Positions 1 to 10,679 are shown, counted from the stretch's first letter. The stretch is 64,000 nucleotides of DNA from Paenibacillus hexagrammi (GCF_021513275.1 NZ_CP090978.1:5251247-5315246); one strand, 5' to 3'. Numbers and translations: made by a program. Notes: generated by a model not told the origin, from the sequence alone.

Positions 1-1713
1 CCGGCACGGTGTCTCCCGGAAGAGTAAGCGTACGTGTCACGTAGCGATTAAACGTACTGATAAACGCAGTCCTGCCGTTTTCACCCGTCACTTGGATTTC
101 AAAGACGATGGCAGGCCCCAGCTTCTGTGCTTCGATCCGGTTAACAGCTTGCTCGACAGCCGACTCAATGGAAGCATCAGGTGAATGAACAATAAAATGA
201 AAACGTATGTCATCTTCCGTAACGTTAAACTGTTGACTATAAACTTTCGCGGAAAGCTCTGTAATCGGAACGGACATCGTGGCTCCATCAGACTGCAGCA
301 CCAGCACGGTCTGCGGATTCATCTTTTCGATCTGCCTAAGGCTGGCTCCAGAAATTCGGATCTCTCCTCCATTCGCCGGCATATGGAGCGGCACGACACC
401 CCGTTGAACATCCTCCAGTGTAACGATCTGCGAATCCGTTATTCCCTTCTCCGTCACAATGTCAATTTTGATGTTCGTATTAGGTGTCTGCGGTACAACC
501 TGCACGGACGACCCTGAATTACTCGATTTGGAGGAGGGGTCGGATCTACCACAGGCGTAGTGACCACAATCGACGTATCCTTCGATTGACCGCCATAGGT
601 CGCCGTAAGCACCGTCTGACCGGCTTTTAAACCGTGCACGATCCCTCCGTTATCCACAGCAGCAATGGAAGCATCGGTCACGCTATATGTGGCAAACGGC
701 GTTACGCTGCTCTCTGACTGATCACTCCAGAGCGCGCTGAGACCGACTGACACTTGCTGGCCGACATTCACTACATATGAAGCTTGGCCGAAGCTGAGCG
801 ACACCGGTTCAATAGAAACAGCACTATGGCTAAATGTCACATATACATTCGACGTCACCGTTACGCCATTCAGGCTGGCTGTCACCGCAGCGGTACCCTC
901 CGCACTCGGTGCGGTTAATACGGCCTGATAGGTTCCATAGCTTTCATAGCTGAATGAGAGCGATATCGGAAGCGGCTCTATATTCGGTGTTTCCGATGGA
1001 ATTGCTCCCTCTTGCCAGTCGGTCTCTGACTGAAGCGCCGAACCTGCGGATTCTTTCAAAGTGCCTAATCGTCCATATATCGCCGATACCAGGCTCGCCT
1101 CATAGTGTCCGTACGTGACATGTGTCACACTGCTAAGCTGGCCGCTCGACGTAAAGAATTGCAGCCCCTCCGACGGCTCTGCAATATCGTTGCCGTGCGC
1201 ATCTTTTAGCTGCAGCGAAATCACAGTCTGGCTGCTGTCGTCCGCCGGCAAGCTTTGGCGGCTGACTGTCATGACGGAGCGCTCCGGCGAAGGCGCACCC
1301 GGTTTAAAATATACCCGTGCCAGATCCGTCAGAGTCACACCAGCCGCTTCAGCGCTGACGTAGCTGACCCCTGCGATTGTTGTAGCCGTCAGAGTAGCGG
1401 CATAGGTCCCGTTCCCTTCGGAGGTTGGCGTCCCCGCCCATGTACCAAGTGTGGCATGCCATCGAATTTGTTCCGGCGATAAATCAACCGCATGGCCGTC
1501 TTGGTCCCTGAGAACAAGGAATACCTTCACCCCGCTTGTTCCATCTGCAGGAACCGCTACATCATCTGTGTAAAGCGTTCCTTTGAGCTCCGTCCATGAC
1601 GATGCATAGGTATGCAAGGGCGGCAGCAATAATCTTGCAGCCAGCAAGATAACCGCCAAGCCGCATATGCGCTTGCACCACGTCTGAGCATATCCATATC
1701 GCCGTATTCCCAT
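1..1713 (-). CDS. Secreted bacterial Ig-like domain surface protein, frameshifted, 3' end beyond window
   Basis: This is an exported protein built from bacterial Ig-like modules. I place the start at 1713 (MGIRRYGY) because AAGAGGGG lies just upstream; a start at 1755 has no such site. Residues 1 to about 38 form a signal peptide with a long hydrophobic core and a likely cut after HTYA. Two or three invasin-type Ig repeats follow (for example VPADGTSGVKVFLVLRDQDG), then a Big_2-like module near plus positions 560-800. The frame breaks at about 527-531, after PTPPP. One added C restores a frame that stays open to base 1 (KSSNSGSSVQVVPQTPN onward). The broken frame instead runs to a spurious stop at 454. 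In such proteins the missing end usually carries SLH repeats, but that cannot be seen here. The exact role is unknown; adhesion or wall association is an inference. Confidence 0.7.
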
Positions 1714-1796
1714 AAATTCCCCTCTTTCCTTAAAAGAAAGCAAATAATGAACCACATCTATCTTAATGAAAATAGCTGCTATCTGATATTATCCGA

Positions 1797-1805
1797 AAGT
1801 GGTAT
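1797..1805. promoter_or_regulatory. AAGTGGTAT element matching the regulator's upstream palindrome
   Basis: AAGTGGTAT lies about 85 bases upstream of the Ig-protein start. Its reverse complement, ATACCACTT, is the left nine bases of the palindrome at 6428-6445 upstream of the LuxR-type regulator. The match is seen directly. That it is a shared operator half-site is an inference. Confidence 0.3.
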
Positions 1806-1877
1806 TTATCGTGTTTTTCATAAAAAAACACATATTTCGATGTTGCTCAGCCCTTCATTTAATCTTGATCGACAAAT

Positions 1878-1904
1878 AACCCGGACTAGCTTCTAGTCCG
1901 GGTT
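1878..1904 (-). terminator. Perfect 12-bp stem-loop between the regulator gene and the Ig protein gene
   Basis: AACCCGGACTAG and CTAGTCCGGGTT form a perfect 12-bp stem with a 3-base loop. On the minus strand it follows the LuxR-type gene, but the run after it (ATTTGTC) is only mildly T-rich. It is a likely transcription terminator or attenuator separating the two genes. Confidence 0.6.
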
Positions 1905-1970
1905 GTATATCAAAACTTTTCGTCTGCTATTTCACGTGCAAGTACACCTACCAGGTGCATTTGCCTGTGT

Positions 1971-4900
1971 TCAACGTTTAGCCGCCCGCCCCGAGTGCAG
2001 CAAATTCAGCTCCTTCGCCTGCGCGATGGCGCTAGTCCTCCTCTTCACTTTTAGCTTCGCAAATATGTTCTTCACATGAACCTTCACCGTGCCCAGTGCA
2101 ATAACAAGGCGGTCGGCAATTTCCTTGTTGGACATTCCAGCCGCCAGAAGGGCAAGAACCTCAAGCTCTCGGTCAGTAAGAGGCTCCTCCAGGACAGCCG
2201 CGGAAGAATGTCCTTCCGGCGTCGGCGCTTCCTCCTGAATCGGCGGCTCTGCGGTTCCCTGCAGCACACAGATAAAAACGCCTAAAGTCGCCATCGCCTG
2301 CAGCACCATCGTTCGTTCTTCCGAGAATACTACGTGAGCCAACCGATTCTCCAAATAAAGAACGCCCAGCATAGTATCGTGAACGGCAATCGGCAGACAA
2401 AGGATGGACTTCGGCTTATGTGCTGCCATATACGGGTTATGAATCACCCAACTCTCCTCACCCGCAGTGTATCGGACTGTCTCTCGCGTTCGGTAGACGT
2501 ACCGGATCATTCCCTCCGGCAGCAGCCCGCTGCCGTCCAGATTCTGAGGAAGCTGCAGTTCCGCTCCCAAGGTCTCTGCATAGGCTTGAAGGTACAGTGC
2601 ATCCCCTTGGCTCGTCAACAACGCACCCTTCCCTGCTCCGGCATCCCGTAAAATGGTCTGTAAAATTTCTGCAAGCGCCGCTTTCATATCCTTTCGATCG
2701 TGGATCGCCTGCGCTGTTTGCAGGATTGCGGTAAGATCGGCGGTATCTGTACCGGGCTCATTCAGGATATGAGCCGCACGATTATGCGTTTGTTCAAGCG
2801 TAGTCGCAGTCCCTTTCTGCACAGTTGGCAGATGCTGACTAGCATCATCGTACAGCAGCTCCTCCAATTGAGAGACCTTAGCCAGGAGGCCCCAGCTCCG
2901 GTAATGGTCCAGCGCGATATGCAAATAAAACTGCGCCGTCTGATTTTTCCCACGTGCCTTATAGTAACGAAAAGCAAACTCGGCCCCCAAAGCAGCCGCA
3001 TGCAGATCCTCATGCTCTCTCGCCTCTCGGATCGCCCGGTCATACAGTTCCTCCGCCTGGGTCCGCTTCCCGAGAGCACGCGCTGCTTCCGCCTCAAGCA
3101 AGAGGCATCTGGCTCCGAAGTTCTGCGGGCTCCACAGGGACAATCTCCGGAAGTACCGCAATACGGACTTGCATCGCTTCGGCAGAGGTACATTCACCGG
3201 ATGAACCGCAAGGCTTGCCAAACTGCCATAAAACAGACATTCCGGTAAGTGAGGCAGATGCGTTGCATATGCTTTGTAAGACTCCGCCTGATGGGTCCAG
3301 CCCGATGCAGCCTCATAATGGCCGCACAAAAAAGCCATTTGGGCTTTATAGGTATAGTACTGAAACAAGGTGGTGGTGGAAGTCTCCTCCTGCCGAGCGC
3401 GGCTGAGAAATCCCTCTTCGTCGAACCCAGGACTGTCGAACGAATCCGCCGATACAGTACCTCCCTGCAAAGCAGCTATATACTGCTGGTACAGGTGGAA
3501 ATTCATCCGAACAAATTCATCCTTCGTTATATCGAGTACCGTCATATAGCCTGCAATCGTCCGGGCTAATTCATCCAGAGAGGCCCTGGCATATAATGAA
3601 TTGACATGAGCTCCCATCGCATAACTGGCAAAGACATATTCCCCGGCACTCAAACCATGCTTCAGGGCCCGCTTCAAATATTCATCCCCTTCGCGGGCGT
3701 ACCCGGCAAACTGGCAGAGCACGCCCCCATACATGGTGTAGGTATAGCTCTGGATTGAGGCGACCTGATAGCGCTCAGAGAGTTTAACTCCAATCCGGGC
3801 AATAGCCAGCCCCTTGTCGAACTTCCCCATCAGACTTCCAAGCAGCATACCAAATGCGGAATATACGGCAGCTGATACCATGGTGTTTCCATATTGCAGC
3901 GAAAGATGAACCGCCCGGCAAATGATCAGAAAGAAGACCTTTTTATTCGTAAAAAATGTTGAAGGTACGATCGCAAAAATAAGATTCATAGCACTAATCC
4001 TAACGGGATCGGACATATCGGGAAGACTCTCAAACTGCTCATGCCGCCTCCGCAGCATCCCTTCGATCCGCATTCCCTCCAGCAGCAGCTGGAATCGGCC
4101 GGGATTATGCGGGATTTCCATCTTCAGCTCCCGGAGGCTTTCCAAGCCTATAGCTGTGCCTTCTATATAACGCCCCTGATTAATCGCCTGCATAATTCGA
4201 AGCATCTGTACCCTGCTCCGCTCAACCGGATCCAGAGCCTTTTGCAGCAAAAGCAAGATGTCCTGCTCTGACTCCTGTTCGTTCCCGCAAAGATACTCGC
4301 TTTCGGCCTTCTGTATATACAGCTCGAATAGAAGTTCATGATGCCGTTCCCAATTATCGGATGATAATAGTGCTGCGCCCCGGCGTAAATACCCTAGGGC
4401 AGCATCGTAAGCCGATGAAGCTTTAGCTCGGCTCCCCGCCTCCACGTTAAGCCGAACAAGACCGAGAAGCTCCGCTTCCTCCTGGATCAGAGCAGCTCCA
4501 AGGTTTAAGTGATGAATCCGTTCGAATAAATCCTCCTCCTGGAGGGCGGTAAGCTGTTTTCCGATTTGAAAGTGGAGGAGCTGCTTCCGGGCAGCCGGTA
4601 TCGAATCGTAAATCAGCTGCTGGATTTGGTCATGGACAAACTGCTTGGTTCCCCCATGCACGGTACGAATCAGCCCTTCGGCCTCCATCACATCCCAGGC
4701 GGATAGCTGCTCATGTTCAGAGGTGTTATGCATGCAGACAAGCAGAAGTCCAGATGAAAAAGTGCTCCCCATACATGAAGCGGCCCAAAGCATCTCTTGC
4801 GCTAGCTCGGACAACCGATTCAGCTTATGCCTCACAAGATCCTGCAAAACAAAGATGGACTCTCTGTCCATAATCCTTCCCAAGTCCCACTTCCATCTCT

Positions 4901-6383
4901 TCTGTTCCGCACTGTAGAACAACAGGCGTTCCGCCTGCAGACGGTCTATGATTTGCTTTAAGTGAAAAGGGTTTCCGCGGGAGAGATGCTGCAGCACCTC
5001 TGCTAAGGGCATCACACTCTTCCCTGAAGTATGTAGCGCTGAGGCGAGCATCGAATTGGTCTGGTCCAGCTCCAGGGGGGACAAGTGAATCCGATGCACG
5101 GAAGCCTGTTCATCTGCCCCTCCATCATGTCTGACTCCGGGTAGCATGCCTGATTTGAAATCGGCCTCCAACGGACGATGGGCGCAAACCAGGAGCAGAT
5201 ATTGGCTTTGGGGGTCGCATACCAGAGCACGGAGTAGCTCAAGCGAAGAAGCATTCGCCCACTGAAGATCATCCATCACCAGCACAAGAGGATGATCCTT
5301 GGAGACAAGTGCTTGCACAAACTGGCAAAACACATAAATAAACCGCTTCTTGGACTCCTGCGCCATCAAACTCTCCACGACGGCAACATCACCAAGCAAG
5401 TGTGAGACTTCGGGAATGATTTCCGTAATAACGCCGGCATTCACACCGAGTGCGGCAATCAGCTTTTTTCTCCACCTATCCGTATCTTCTTTTCTGCCTC
5501 CCAGCAGATGGCGGATTAACCCCCGAAACGCTTGGATAATCGGCGCGAGTGGACTTTCCTGCGAGAATTGTTCGAACTTCCCCGTGAGATAGTTAAAGCT
5601 GCGTTTCTCTAATTTCTTTCGAAACACTTCGTGGATCAACGTGGTTTTGCCGATGCCCGCCTCGCCGGATACATATACAATTTCTGTTCCTCCAAGGCAG
5701 GAGGAGACAAAAGCTTCCGAGAGAACCAAAGCTTCCTGTTCACGACCTTCCGTATAAAGCTCCAAATCGTAGCCGCTACTGGAGTCTCCTGCCTTCTCCA
5801 GATCCGATATCACCTGAGCTGCACGTTGATATCGCTTGTCTGGATCTTTGTGCAGAAGCGTCTGAACAATCGCCTGAATCGCATCAGGTTGATGAAACTC
5901 CCCTCTACTTATCAAAGGAGGGCTCTGCGTCAAATGAAGGTACACCCATTCCAAAGGATGATTCGCTTCAAAGGGCAAATGCCCCGCAAGCATTTCGAAG
6001 AAAAGGATACCGAGTGAATACAGATCACTCCGCTCATCGACCGTACGGTGCATCCTTCCGGAGCTCTCCGGGGCGCAGTAGGCCATCCCTTCATCCAGCC
6101 TAGCGCGGAAATACGGCAGCTTCTGGCCATTAGGCGAAAAAGGGAGGGCGTAACCATCATCCATCAAAAAAGCTTCCTTCTCCTCCAGCCTTAGACCGAT
6201 CCGTTCCGGCCGTAAGTCCAAATGAAGCAGCAATTGCCGGTGAAGCTGTTCAACCTGAACTGCGATGGACCTGGCTATAAGCAAAAAAACATCGATGTCC
6301 ATTGGCTGAAGCTGGTCTTGCATATAATGCCGAAGCGTTACCACATCTTCCTGAATCTCTCTCACTTCCGACACCCCGTCCAC
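1971..6383 (-). CDS. Large LuxR-family regulator: kinase-like domain, AAA ATPase, repeat region, GAF, HTH
   Basis: A 1470-residue signalling ATPase and probable transcription factor. Residues 1 to about 200 resemble only the C-lobe of a Ser/Thr kinase: HLDLRPERI stands for the catalytic loop HRDLKPEN, and MAYCAPES and [10 protein letters not shown] follow. The glycine loop and the ATP-anchoring lysine of the N-lobe are absent, so catalysis is doubtful. A STAND-type ATPase follows (Walker [10 protein letters not shown] near 245, Walker [13 protein letters not shown] near 365), then a long helical repeat region, a GAF-like domain near 1230-1370, and a LuxR helix-turn-helix at the C-terminus ([22 protein letters not shown]). 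The start is a GTG at 6383 with a weak site; an upstream N-lobe is not readable in any frame. A perfect palindrome lies 45 bases upstream. The Ig-protein gene directly downstream is a plausible target. The domain calls are firm; the regulon is not known. Confidence 0.85.
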   Translation of the reverse strand: MDGVSEVREIQEDVVTLRHYMQDQLQPMDIDVFLLIARSIAVQVEQLHRQLLLHLDLRPERIGLRLEEKEAFLMDDGYALPFSPNGQKLPYFRARLDEGMAYCAPESSGRMHRTVDERSDLYSLGILFFEMLAGHLPFEANHPLEWVYLHLTQSPPLISRGEFHQPDAIQAIVQTLLHKDPDKRYQRAAQVISDLEKAGDSSSGYDLELYTEGREQEALVLSEAFVSSCLGGTEIVYVSGEAGIGKTTLIHEVFRKKLEKRSFNYLTGKFEQFSQESPLAPIIQAFRGLIRHLLGGRKEDTDRWRKKLIAALGVNAGVITEIIPEVSHLLGDVAVVESLMAQESKKRFIYVFCQFVQALVSKDHPLVLVMDDLQWANASSLELLRALVCDPQSQYLLLVCAHRPLEADFKSGMLPGVRHDGGADEQASVHRIHLSPLELDQTNSMLASALHTSGKSVMPLAEVLQHLSRGNPFHLKQIIDRLQAERLLFYSAEQKRWKWDLGRIMDRESIFVLQDLVRHKLNRLSELAQEMLWAASCMGSTFSSGLLLVCMHNTSEHEQLSAWDVMEAEGLIRTVHGGTKQFVHDQIQQLIYDSIPAARKQLLHFQIGKQLTALQEEDLFERIHHLNLGAALIQEEAELLGLVRLNVEAGSRAKASSAYDAALGYLRRGAALLSSDNWERHHELLFELYIQKAESEYLCGNEQESEQDILLLLQKALDPVERSRVQMLRIMQAINQGRYIEGTAIGLESLRELKMEIPHNPGRFQLLLEGMRIEGMLRRRHEQFESLPDMSDPVRISAMNLIFAIVPSTFFTNKKVFFLIICRAVHLSLQYGNTMVSAAVYSAFGMLLGSLMGKFDKGLAIARIGVKLSERYQVASIQSYTYTMYGGVLCQFAGYAREGDEYLKRALKHGLSAGEYVFASYAMGAHVNSLYARASLDELARTIAGYMTVLDITKDEFVRMNFHLYQQYIAALQGGTVSADSFDSPGFDEEGFLSRARQEETSTTTLFQYYTYKAQMAFLCGHYEAASGWTHQAESYKAYATHLPHLPECLFYGSLASLAVHPVNVPLPKRCKSVLRYFRRLSLWSPQNFGARCLLLEAEAARALGKRTQAEELYDRAIREAREHEDLHAAALGAEFAFRYYKARGKNQTAQFYLHIALDHYRSWGLLAKVSQLEELLYDDASQHLPTVQKGTATTLEQTHNRAAHILNEPGTDTADLTAILQTAQAIHDRKDMKAALAEILQTILRDAGAGKGALLTSQGDALYLQAYAETLGAELQLPQNLDGSGLLPEGMIRYVYRTRETVRYTAGEESWVIHNPYMAAHKPKSILCLPIAVHDTMLGVLYLENRLAHVVFSEERTMVLQAMATLGVFICVLQGTAEPPIQEEAPTPEGHSSAAVLEEPLTDRELEVLALLAAGMSNKEIADRLVIALGTVKVHVKNIFAKLKVKRRTSAIAQAKELNLLHSGRAAKR

Positions 6384-6427
6384 ATGTTGCCTTGATCGTA
6401 TGACTTTATTTTCTTTAAGTCATCAAA

Positions 6428-6445
6428 ATACCACTTAGGTGGTAT
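6428..6445. promoter_or_regulatory. Perfect palindrome ATACCAC-N4-GTGGTAT, candidate operator
   Basis: ATACCACTTAGGTGGTAT has 7-bp perfect arms around TTAG. It sits in the divergent promoter region between the LuxR-type regulator and the small membrane gene. Its size suits a dimeric HTH protein such as a LuxR-family regulator, which suggests autoregulation. This is an inference from position and symmetry only. Confidence 0.45.
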
Positions 6446-6518
6446 GGATTCTTACCCATCTATGCTTTATCTTACATACAAAGATCATACTAGAAAACAG
6501 GAAAGGTAGATACTAGAA

Positions 6519-6692
6519 ATGGAGTCGTTTTTCATCCCATTCATCGGCATTCTTTGCTTTGGCGGGGTTATTTACTTCAGCGTTTGGTGGCAAGGCAATA
6601 ACCTCACCCTAAAGTTTACGAAGTGGTATGCGCTATTTTTCTTTATAGCTGCCCTTATCACAGGTGTTTATTTCCTTATTCACGGCTATTGA
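6519..6692 (+). CDS. Small two-helix membrane protein, unknown function
   Basis: A 57-residue protein starting MESFFIPFIGILCFGG and ending LIHGY. AGGAAAGG about 11 bases upstream is a good ribosome binding site. Two hydrophobic segments, at about residues 5-23 and 38-55, are separated by a short polar stretch containing NLTLKFTKW, so it is probably a hairpin membrane protein. It is transcribed away from the LuxR-type regulator and is followed by a strong hairpin at 6731. I do not recognise a family. The ribosome site, the hydrophobic pattern and the terminator together make it a likely real gene. Confidence 0.6.
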   Translation: MESFFIPFIGILCFGGVIYFSVWWQGNNLTLKFTKWYALFFFIAALITGVYFLIHGY

Positions 6693-6730
6693 AGCTGGCC
6701 CTCTAAACTTCATCCCTATTTGAACAAAAG

Positions 6731-6777
6731 AAAAATGTCCCCACATCACGATTCGTCGTCATGTAGGGACATTTTTT
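6731..6777. terminator. Bidirectional terminator between the small membrane gene and cysN
   Basis: AAAAATGTCCC and GGGACATTTTT pair, extended by ACAT/ATGT, and runs of A and T flank the stem. It can end transcription from the small gene on the plus strand and from cysDN on the minus strand. Confidence 0.8.
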
Positions 6778-6809
6778 ATGAAAGATGCTTATGATGTCTG
6801 GACACTTTA

Positions 6810-8459
6810 CTACTGATTAATGAGATATTTCGTAACTCGTTTCACGACATCATTTGCAGCTTCTTGGGTAGAAGACTTGCTTGCATCGACTTCGATTTCC
6901 AAATACTCTGTGCCAAGGACGTCACGCGCGGTTGCTTGGTCGCCTACTTGCGTGGAGCCATTTGCTACCAAGGCAATCAATCCCGCGTCGTTCATCAGTT
7001 TGGCAACTTCCGCGATGCGCTGCGACGATTCGCCAGCATCGTTTCCGAGCAGCATCGTATGGTAGCCTGTGGATACCAAACGTTTTTCAACTTCCTTCGC
7101 AAGAGTCAGTTGATCTGAGGCTGAACCCGTGAACCACAAGGTCAAAGGACGCTGTCCTTTTTGCTCCGCACGAACATCTCTAGTGATTTCCGTATCGAGT
7201 CCTGCAAATCGGTCCGAACTTTGAAGGGCTTCGTCAATGACTCCACATGCGGATGTCATATTGGTTACACGGTCGATCAGAATAAATCCGCCGATGCTTT
7301 TATTTTCTTCGAAGGAATCAAATACGATGTCGTCCGCTAAGGAGAATTCACATTTTGCCAATTCATTCTTGACGATCTGATTTGCAGAAACGGTATTTCC
7401 TGTATTGATGTCGATCTTATGTTTAATAGCCGTCACGGTACCCGGCAGTATTTTCGTGCCTACTTTAACCAGATAATTTTTGCCTGGAGTCAGTACGGAA
7501 TCATCCATCCAAAGAATCGTAGCGGCAAAGCTATCGGCTTCTTGTAATTGATTATCCTTCGTGAATACACAGCCACGTGAAACGTCCACTTCCCGGTCCA
7601 ATTGAATGGTTACAGGCTGTCCGGCGTGAGCTACATTCCGGTCTTGGTCTGTGACTAAGATGCGTTTGACTTTCGCTTTTTCACGGCTAGGCAGTGTCGT
7701 CAATTCATCACCTACCGCGATGGTCCCCGCCTCAATCTGGCCTTGGAAGCCGCGGAACGTGTGGTCAGGACGGCATACGCGCTGAATCGGCATCATAAAT
7801 TCTTTCGAGTCATCGGAGCGATGAACATCCACATTCTCTAAGTATGGCAGCAAAGCAAGGCCTTCGTACCATGGGGTATTGTCTGATTTTTTCGTGATGT
7901 TATCCCCTTCTGTTGCAGAAACAGGGATGACCTGGATGCTTTCAAGGCTGAACTCGGAGGACATGCGGGCGAAGTCTTCTTTAATGTCATTAAAGATTTT
8001 CGGATCAAAGCCCACCAAATCCATTTTGTTCACAGCTAGAACGAGATGCTTGATCCCCATGAGTGCACAAATCCGAGTGTGGCGCTTGGTTTGAGTAATA
8101 ACGCCCTTCGTTGCATCTACAAGGATAACCGCTAGATCCGCAAAAGAGGCACCTACTGCCATGTTACGTGTATATTCTTCATGCCCCGGAGTATCCGCTA
8201 CAATGAAGGAACGGTGATCCGTCGTAAAGTACCGGTAAGCTACATCAATCGTAATCCCTTGTTCACGCTCAGCGAGCAGTCCGTCAAGCAGCAAGGAATA
8301 GTCGATCTTGCCGCCGCGGCTGCCTAGTCTACTGTCCAATTCCAATGCTCTCTCTTGGTCAGCGAACAACAGCTTTGCATCATAAAGCATATGTCCAATT
8401 AACGTGGATTTCCCATCGTCCACACTTCCGCAGGTAATAAATTTAAGCAGACTTTTCAT
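6810..8459 (-). CDS. cysN: Sulfate adenylyltransferase GTPase subunit CysN with a degenerate APS-kinase-like tail
   Basis: This is the GTPase subunit of ATP sulfurylase, which with CysD makes adenosine 5'-phosphosulfate. I set the start at MKSLLKFITCG (8459), one base after the cysD stop, rather than at the open-frame start 8516. The G1 loop is GSVDDGKST, followed by DTPGHEEY and NKMD. EF-Tu-like barrels follow to about residue 420. The last 120 residues (from about QRPLTLWFTGSASDQL) align by eye with CysC: QRIAEVAKLMNDAGLIALV resembles the APS-kinase core. However, the P-loop is GSASDQLT instead of GxxGxGKS/T, so kinase activity is unlikely. The length is 549 aa. It is co-transcribed with cysD. 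APS phosphorylation may be done elsewhere, or the pathway may use APS directly. Confidence 0.88.
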   Translation of the reverse strand: MKSLLKFITCGSVDDGKSTLIGHMLYDAKLLFADQERALELDSRLGSRGGKIDYSLLLDGLLAEREQGITIDVAYRYFTTDHRSFIVADTPGHEEYTRNMAVGASFADLAVILVDATKGVITQTKRHTRICALMGIKHLVLAVNKMDLVGFDPKIFNDIKEDFARMSSEFSLESIQVIPVSATEGDNITKKSDNTPWYEGLALLPYLENVDVHRSDDSKEFMMPIQRVCRPDHTFRGFQGQIEAGTIAVGDELTTLPSREKAKVKRILVTDQDRNVAHAGQPVTIQLDREVDVSRGCVFTKDNQLQEADSFAATILWMDDSVLTPGKNYLVKVGTKILPGTVTAIKHKIDINTGNTVSANQIVKNELAKCEFSLADDIVFDSFEENKSIGGFILIDRVTNMTSACGVIDEALQSSDRFAGLDTEITRDVRAEQKGQRPLTLWFTGSASDQLTLAKEVEKRLVSTGYHTMLLGNDAGESSQRIAEVAKLMNDAGLIALVANGSTQVGDQATARDVLGTEYLEIEVDASKSSTQEAANDVVKRVTKYLINQ

Positions 8460-8460
8460 T

Positions 8461-9384
8461 TTAGAAATAGCCCTCCCGTTTCCGTCTTTCCATACTTCCA
8501 GCCGCTTCTTGGTCAATCACGCGAGTTGTCCGTTCGGATGAAACTGCGCCAAGCGTCTCCTCGATAATGGTATCCAGCGTGTCGGCCTCCGACTCAGCAC
8601 CGCCTGTAAGCGGGTAGCAGCCTAGTGTGCGGAACCGCATTTTCTTCATTTCAACCTTCTCATGAGGCTCGAGCTTCATCCGGTCATCATCCACCATGAT
8701 GAGATGTCCATCACGTTCAACGACAGGTCTTTCTTTCGCGAAATAAAGAGGCACAATGTCAATGTTTTCTCTGCGAATGTACTGCCAGATATCTTTTTCC
8801 GTCCAGTTGGAAATCGGGAACACGCGGATGCTCTCGCCTTTATTAATTCTTGTGTTGAAAAGCTTCCACATTTCCGGGCGTTGGTTCTTCGGATCCCAAG
8901 CATGATTCTTGTTACGGAATGAGAAAATCCGCTCTTTCGCGCGCGATTTCTCCTCGTCACGTCTTCCGCCGCCAAACGCAGCTGTAAATCCGTACTTGTC
9001 CAATCCCTGCTTCAACGCTTGGGTTTTCATAATATCGGTATACGCCGAACCATGATCAAAGGGATTGATTCCTTGTTCAATTCCTTCTTGATTGGAATGA
9101 ACAATCATTTGAATGCCGAATTCTTTCGCCTTGCGATCGCGGAACTCGATCATTTCTTTGAACTTCCAGGTCGTATCGATATGCATGAAAGGAAACGGCG
9201 GCTTCTCCGGATAGAATGCCTTCAGCGCCAAATGCAGCATCACGGAGCTGTCCTTCCCGATCGAATACAGCATCACTGGATTTTCACATTCCGCCGCAAC
9301 CTCTCGAATAATATAAATCGCTTCAGCCTCGAGTTGATCCAGATGCGTCATTTCATCTATGGAATCAAGCATTTGCTTTTGCAT
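8461..9384 (-). CDS. cysD: Sulfate adenylyltransferase subunit 2 CysD
   Basis: The catalytic adenylyltransferase subunit, which condenses ATP and sulfate to APS in assimilatory sulfate reduction in the cytoplasm. The PP-loop is [19 protein letters not shown] near residue 40, with the family-typical [20 protein letters not shown] before it and [20 protein letters not shown] near residue 150. The 307-residue length fits the family. The ATG at 9384 is preceded by AAGGAGG at about nine bases. The cysN start follows the stop after one base, so the two subunits are translationally coupled. A candidate promoter and two Spo0A-type boxes lie upstream. Confidence 0.95.
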   Translation of the reverse strand: MQKQMLDSIDEMTHLDQLEAEAIYIIREVAAECENPVMLYSIGKDSSVMLHLALKAFYPEKPPFPFMHIDTTWKFKEMIEFRDRKAKEFGIQMIVHSNQEGIEQGINPFDHGSAYTDIMKTQALKQGLDKYGFTAAFGGGRRDEEKSRAKERIFSFRNKNHAWDPKNQRPEMWKLFNTRINKGESIRVFPISNWTEKDIWQYIRRENIDIVPLYFAKERPVVERDGHLIMVDDDRMKLEPHEKVEMKKMRFRTLGCYPLTGGAESEADTLDTIIEETLGAVSSERTTRVIDQEAAGSMERRKREGYF

Positions 9385-9433
9385 GCAAAGGTGCCTCCTT
9401 TTTAATCCCCACTAAGTTTATAGTATTTCTTAT

Positions 9434-9462
9434 ATTCTAACAGATTCTAGCTTTTATGCAAA
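9434..9462 (-). promoter_or_regulatory. Candidate sigma-A promoter of cysDN
   Basis: On the minus strand TTGCAT (9457-9462) and TAGAAT (9434-9439) are separated by 17 bases, about 50 bases before the cysD start. The -10 is good and the -35 is weak. It is a plausible promoter but not proven. Confidence 0.4.
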
Positions 9463-9500
9463 GTGGAAGAAAGTAAATTTCTTTAGATTTTTATCGGTTT

Positions 9501-9529
9501 TGTCGAAGCGCATCAGCGCCATTGTCGAA
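9501..9529. promoter_or_regulatory. Two TGTCGAA boxes 22 bases apart, Spo0A-box-like
   Basis: TGTCGAA occurs at 9501-9507 and again at 9523-9529 in the same orientation. The 22-base period is about two helical turns. TGTCGAA is the core Spo0A target in Bacillus-group bacteria. The sites lie upstream of the candidate cysD promoter and beyond the end of the DUF6155-like gene. Function is inferred. Confidence 0.4.
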
Positions 9530-9630
9530 ATTCGTCGATCCCGTTCCTATCATACCACTTCGCGGCCTTTAATGTTTACCTTTTCATGCTTGAATAGGGA
9601 AGCTTGGGGAAAGCACTTACAAAAATATTA

Positions 9631-9670
9631 AAGAAAAAATGACCTGTATACGGGGAGGTATACGGTCATT
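9631..9670 (-). terminator. Terminator of the DUF6155-like gene
   Basis: AATGACC-T-GTATAC pairs with GTATACGGTCATT around a short loop. On the minus strand the stem is followed by TTTTTTCTTT. It lies about 180 bases beyond the stop of the gene at 9848. No gene is seen between 9670 and 9847. Confidence 0.7.
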
Positions 9671-9847
9671 TGATTACGGTGCGTTGCTGTAGCCACTACA
9701 CTGTACCTGCTATTTTACCGCGGCAATTACTTCCCTCAACGAATGTAGCCATTAGCTGAACAAATGGTTCCCAAGATGATCAGTGGATTTTACTATACAA
9801 TCGTTCAGACTGAAGCTGAGCAAGTTAGAAGCCCTCTTCCGTTTAAG

Positions 9848-10411
9848 TTACTCCGCCTCTGGTTCGTCCTCATAGTCTACGGCAAAATCGTAAAACAGAT
9901 CAGCTAACCCATCATGAAACCCCCAACCGATTCCGTCTGTATTGCGAACAATCGCCTTTAACCTTCCTTGAAACCTAAGATACAGTCCTATCCCGTTATC
10001 CGCGCTGATTTTATTTAATGCATTCTGGTACATAGATACCATACTGGAATAATACGATTCATACATATCTCCGTAATCGTTGGTAAACTCCACACCTAAC
10101 TCAACATAGTAGATCATTAAATCTATTGTTTTAGCAAGATTATTGCTTAGTTTACCAAACTCGGTAATGGCTTTCTTGGCTTCTGCCAGCTTAAGCTTGG
10201 GTTCACCCCGTTTTGGGTAAAACTGGTGCAGAATTTTGTCCTTAGCCTCATCAAATAACTGATTTTCCGTACTTTCAGGGTCCAGCATCATGTGGATGTA
10301 CTTTTTCACATCGTTATTTGATTTATAACAGTCGATAATAATGGAGACAAGTTCCTCAGCTTTGTAGGTTTTTAATTGCTTTTTAAGATCTGGAATCGAT
10401 ATCTTGGTCAT
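9848..10411 (-). CDS. DUF6155-like protein
   Basis: A 187-residue soluble, highly helical and charged protein with no signal peptide or membrane segment. The opening TKISIPDLKKQLKTYKAEELVSII, followed by a helical repeat-like body with YYVELGVEFTNDYGDMYESYYSSM, resembles the DUF6155 family as I remember it; no biochemical role is known to me. The ATG at 10411 has GAGGGGAAGC upstream. It is a single-gene unit with its own downstream hairpin. Its neighbours (sulfate genes, pectin enzyme) give no functional hint. Confidence 0.6.
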   Translation of the reverse strand: MTKISIPDLKKQLKTYKAEELVSIIIDCYKSNNDVKKYIHMMLDPESTENQLFDEAKDKILHQFYPKRGEPKLKLAEAKKAITEFGKLSNNLAKTIDLMIYYVELGVEFTNDYGDMYESYYSSMVSMYQNALNKISADNGIGLYLRFQGRLKAIVRNTDGIGWGFHDGLADLFYDFAVDYEDEPEAE

Positions 10412-10607
10412 ATGATTTGCTTCCCCTCGTTATTTCTTGTCACCTCTTCAGCTTCATGCCGGTAGATCCCATTGTACGATAGCCTATAGTGAGCTATTTG
10501 ATTCGCTGTAGCTCTGGGATGTGTCCGTTTGTGGTTTCTCCAGCAATTGTCCAATCTCTAAGTGTAGTTTATCATAGGGGGATTTTAACCGAGAACAACA
10601 ACATCTA

Positions 10608-10652
10608 ATAAAAAAGAGCGTGCAAATGGTCCAACGACCAACACACGCCCTC
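10608..10652 (-). terminator. Terminator of the pectin-enzyme gene
   Basis: On the minus strand GGGCGTG pairs with CACGCTC (one G-U), with an inner GGTC/GACC, followed by TTTTTTATT. It lies about 30 bases after the stop codon at 10680. Confidence 0.75.
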
Positions 10653-10679
10653 ATTCCCAGCAGTACTATTCTGTTGTCC

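Noticed and set aside
2700..3248. Plus-strand 182-codon frame inside the LuxR-type regulator
   Set aside because: It is a shadow of the repeat region; no start site and no family features.
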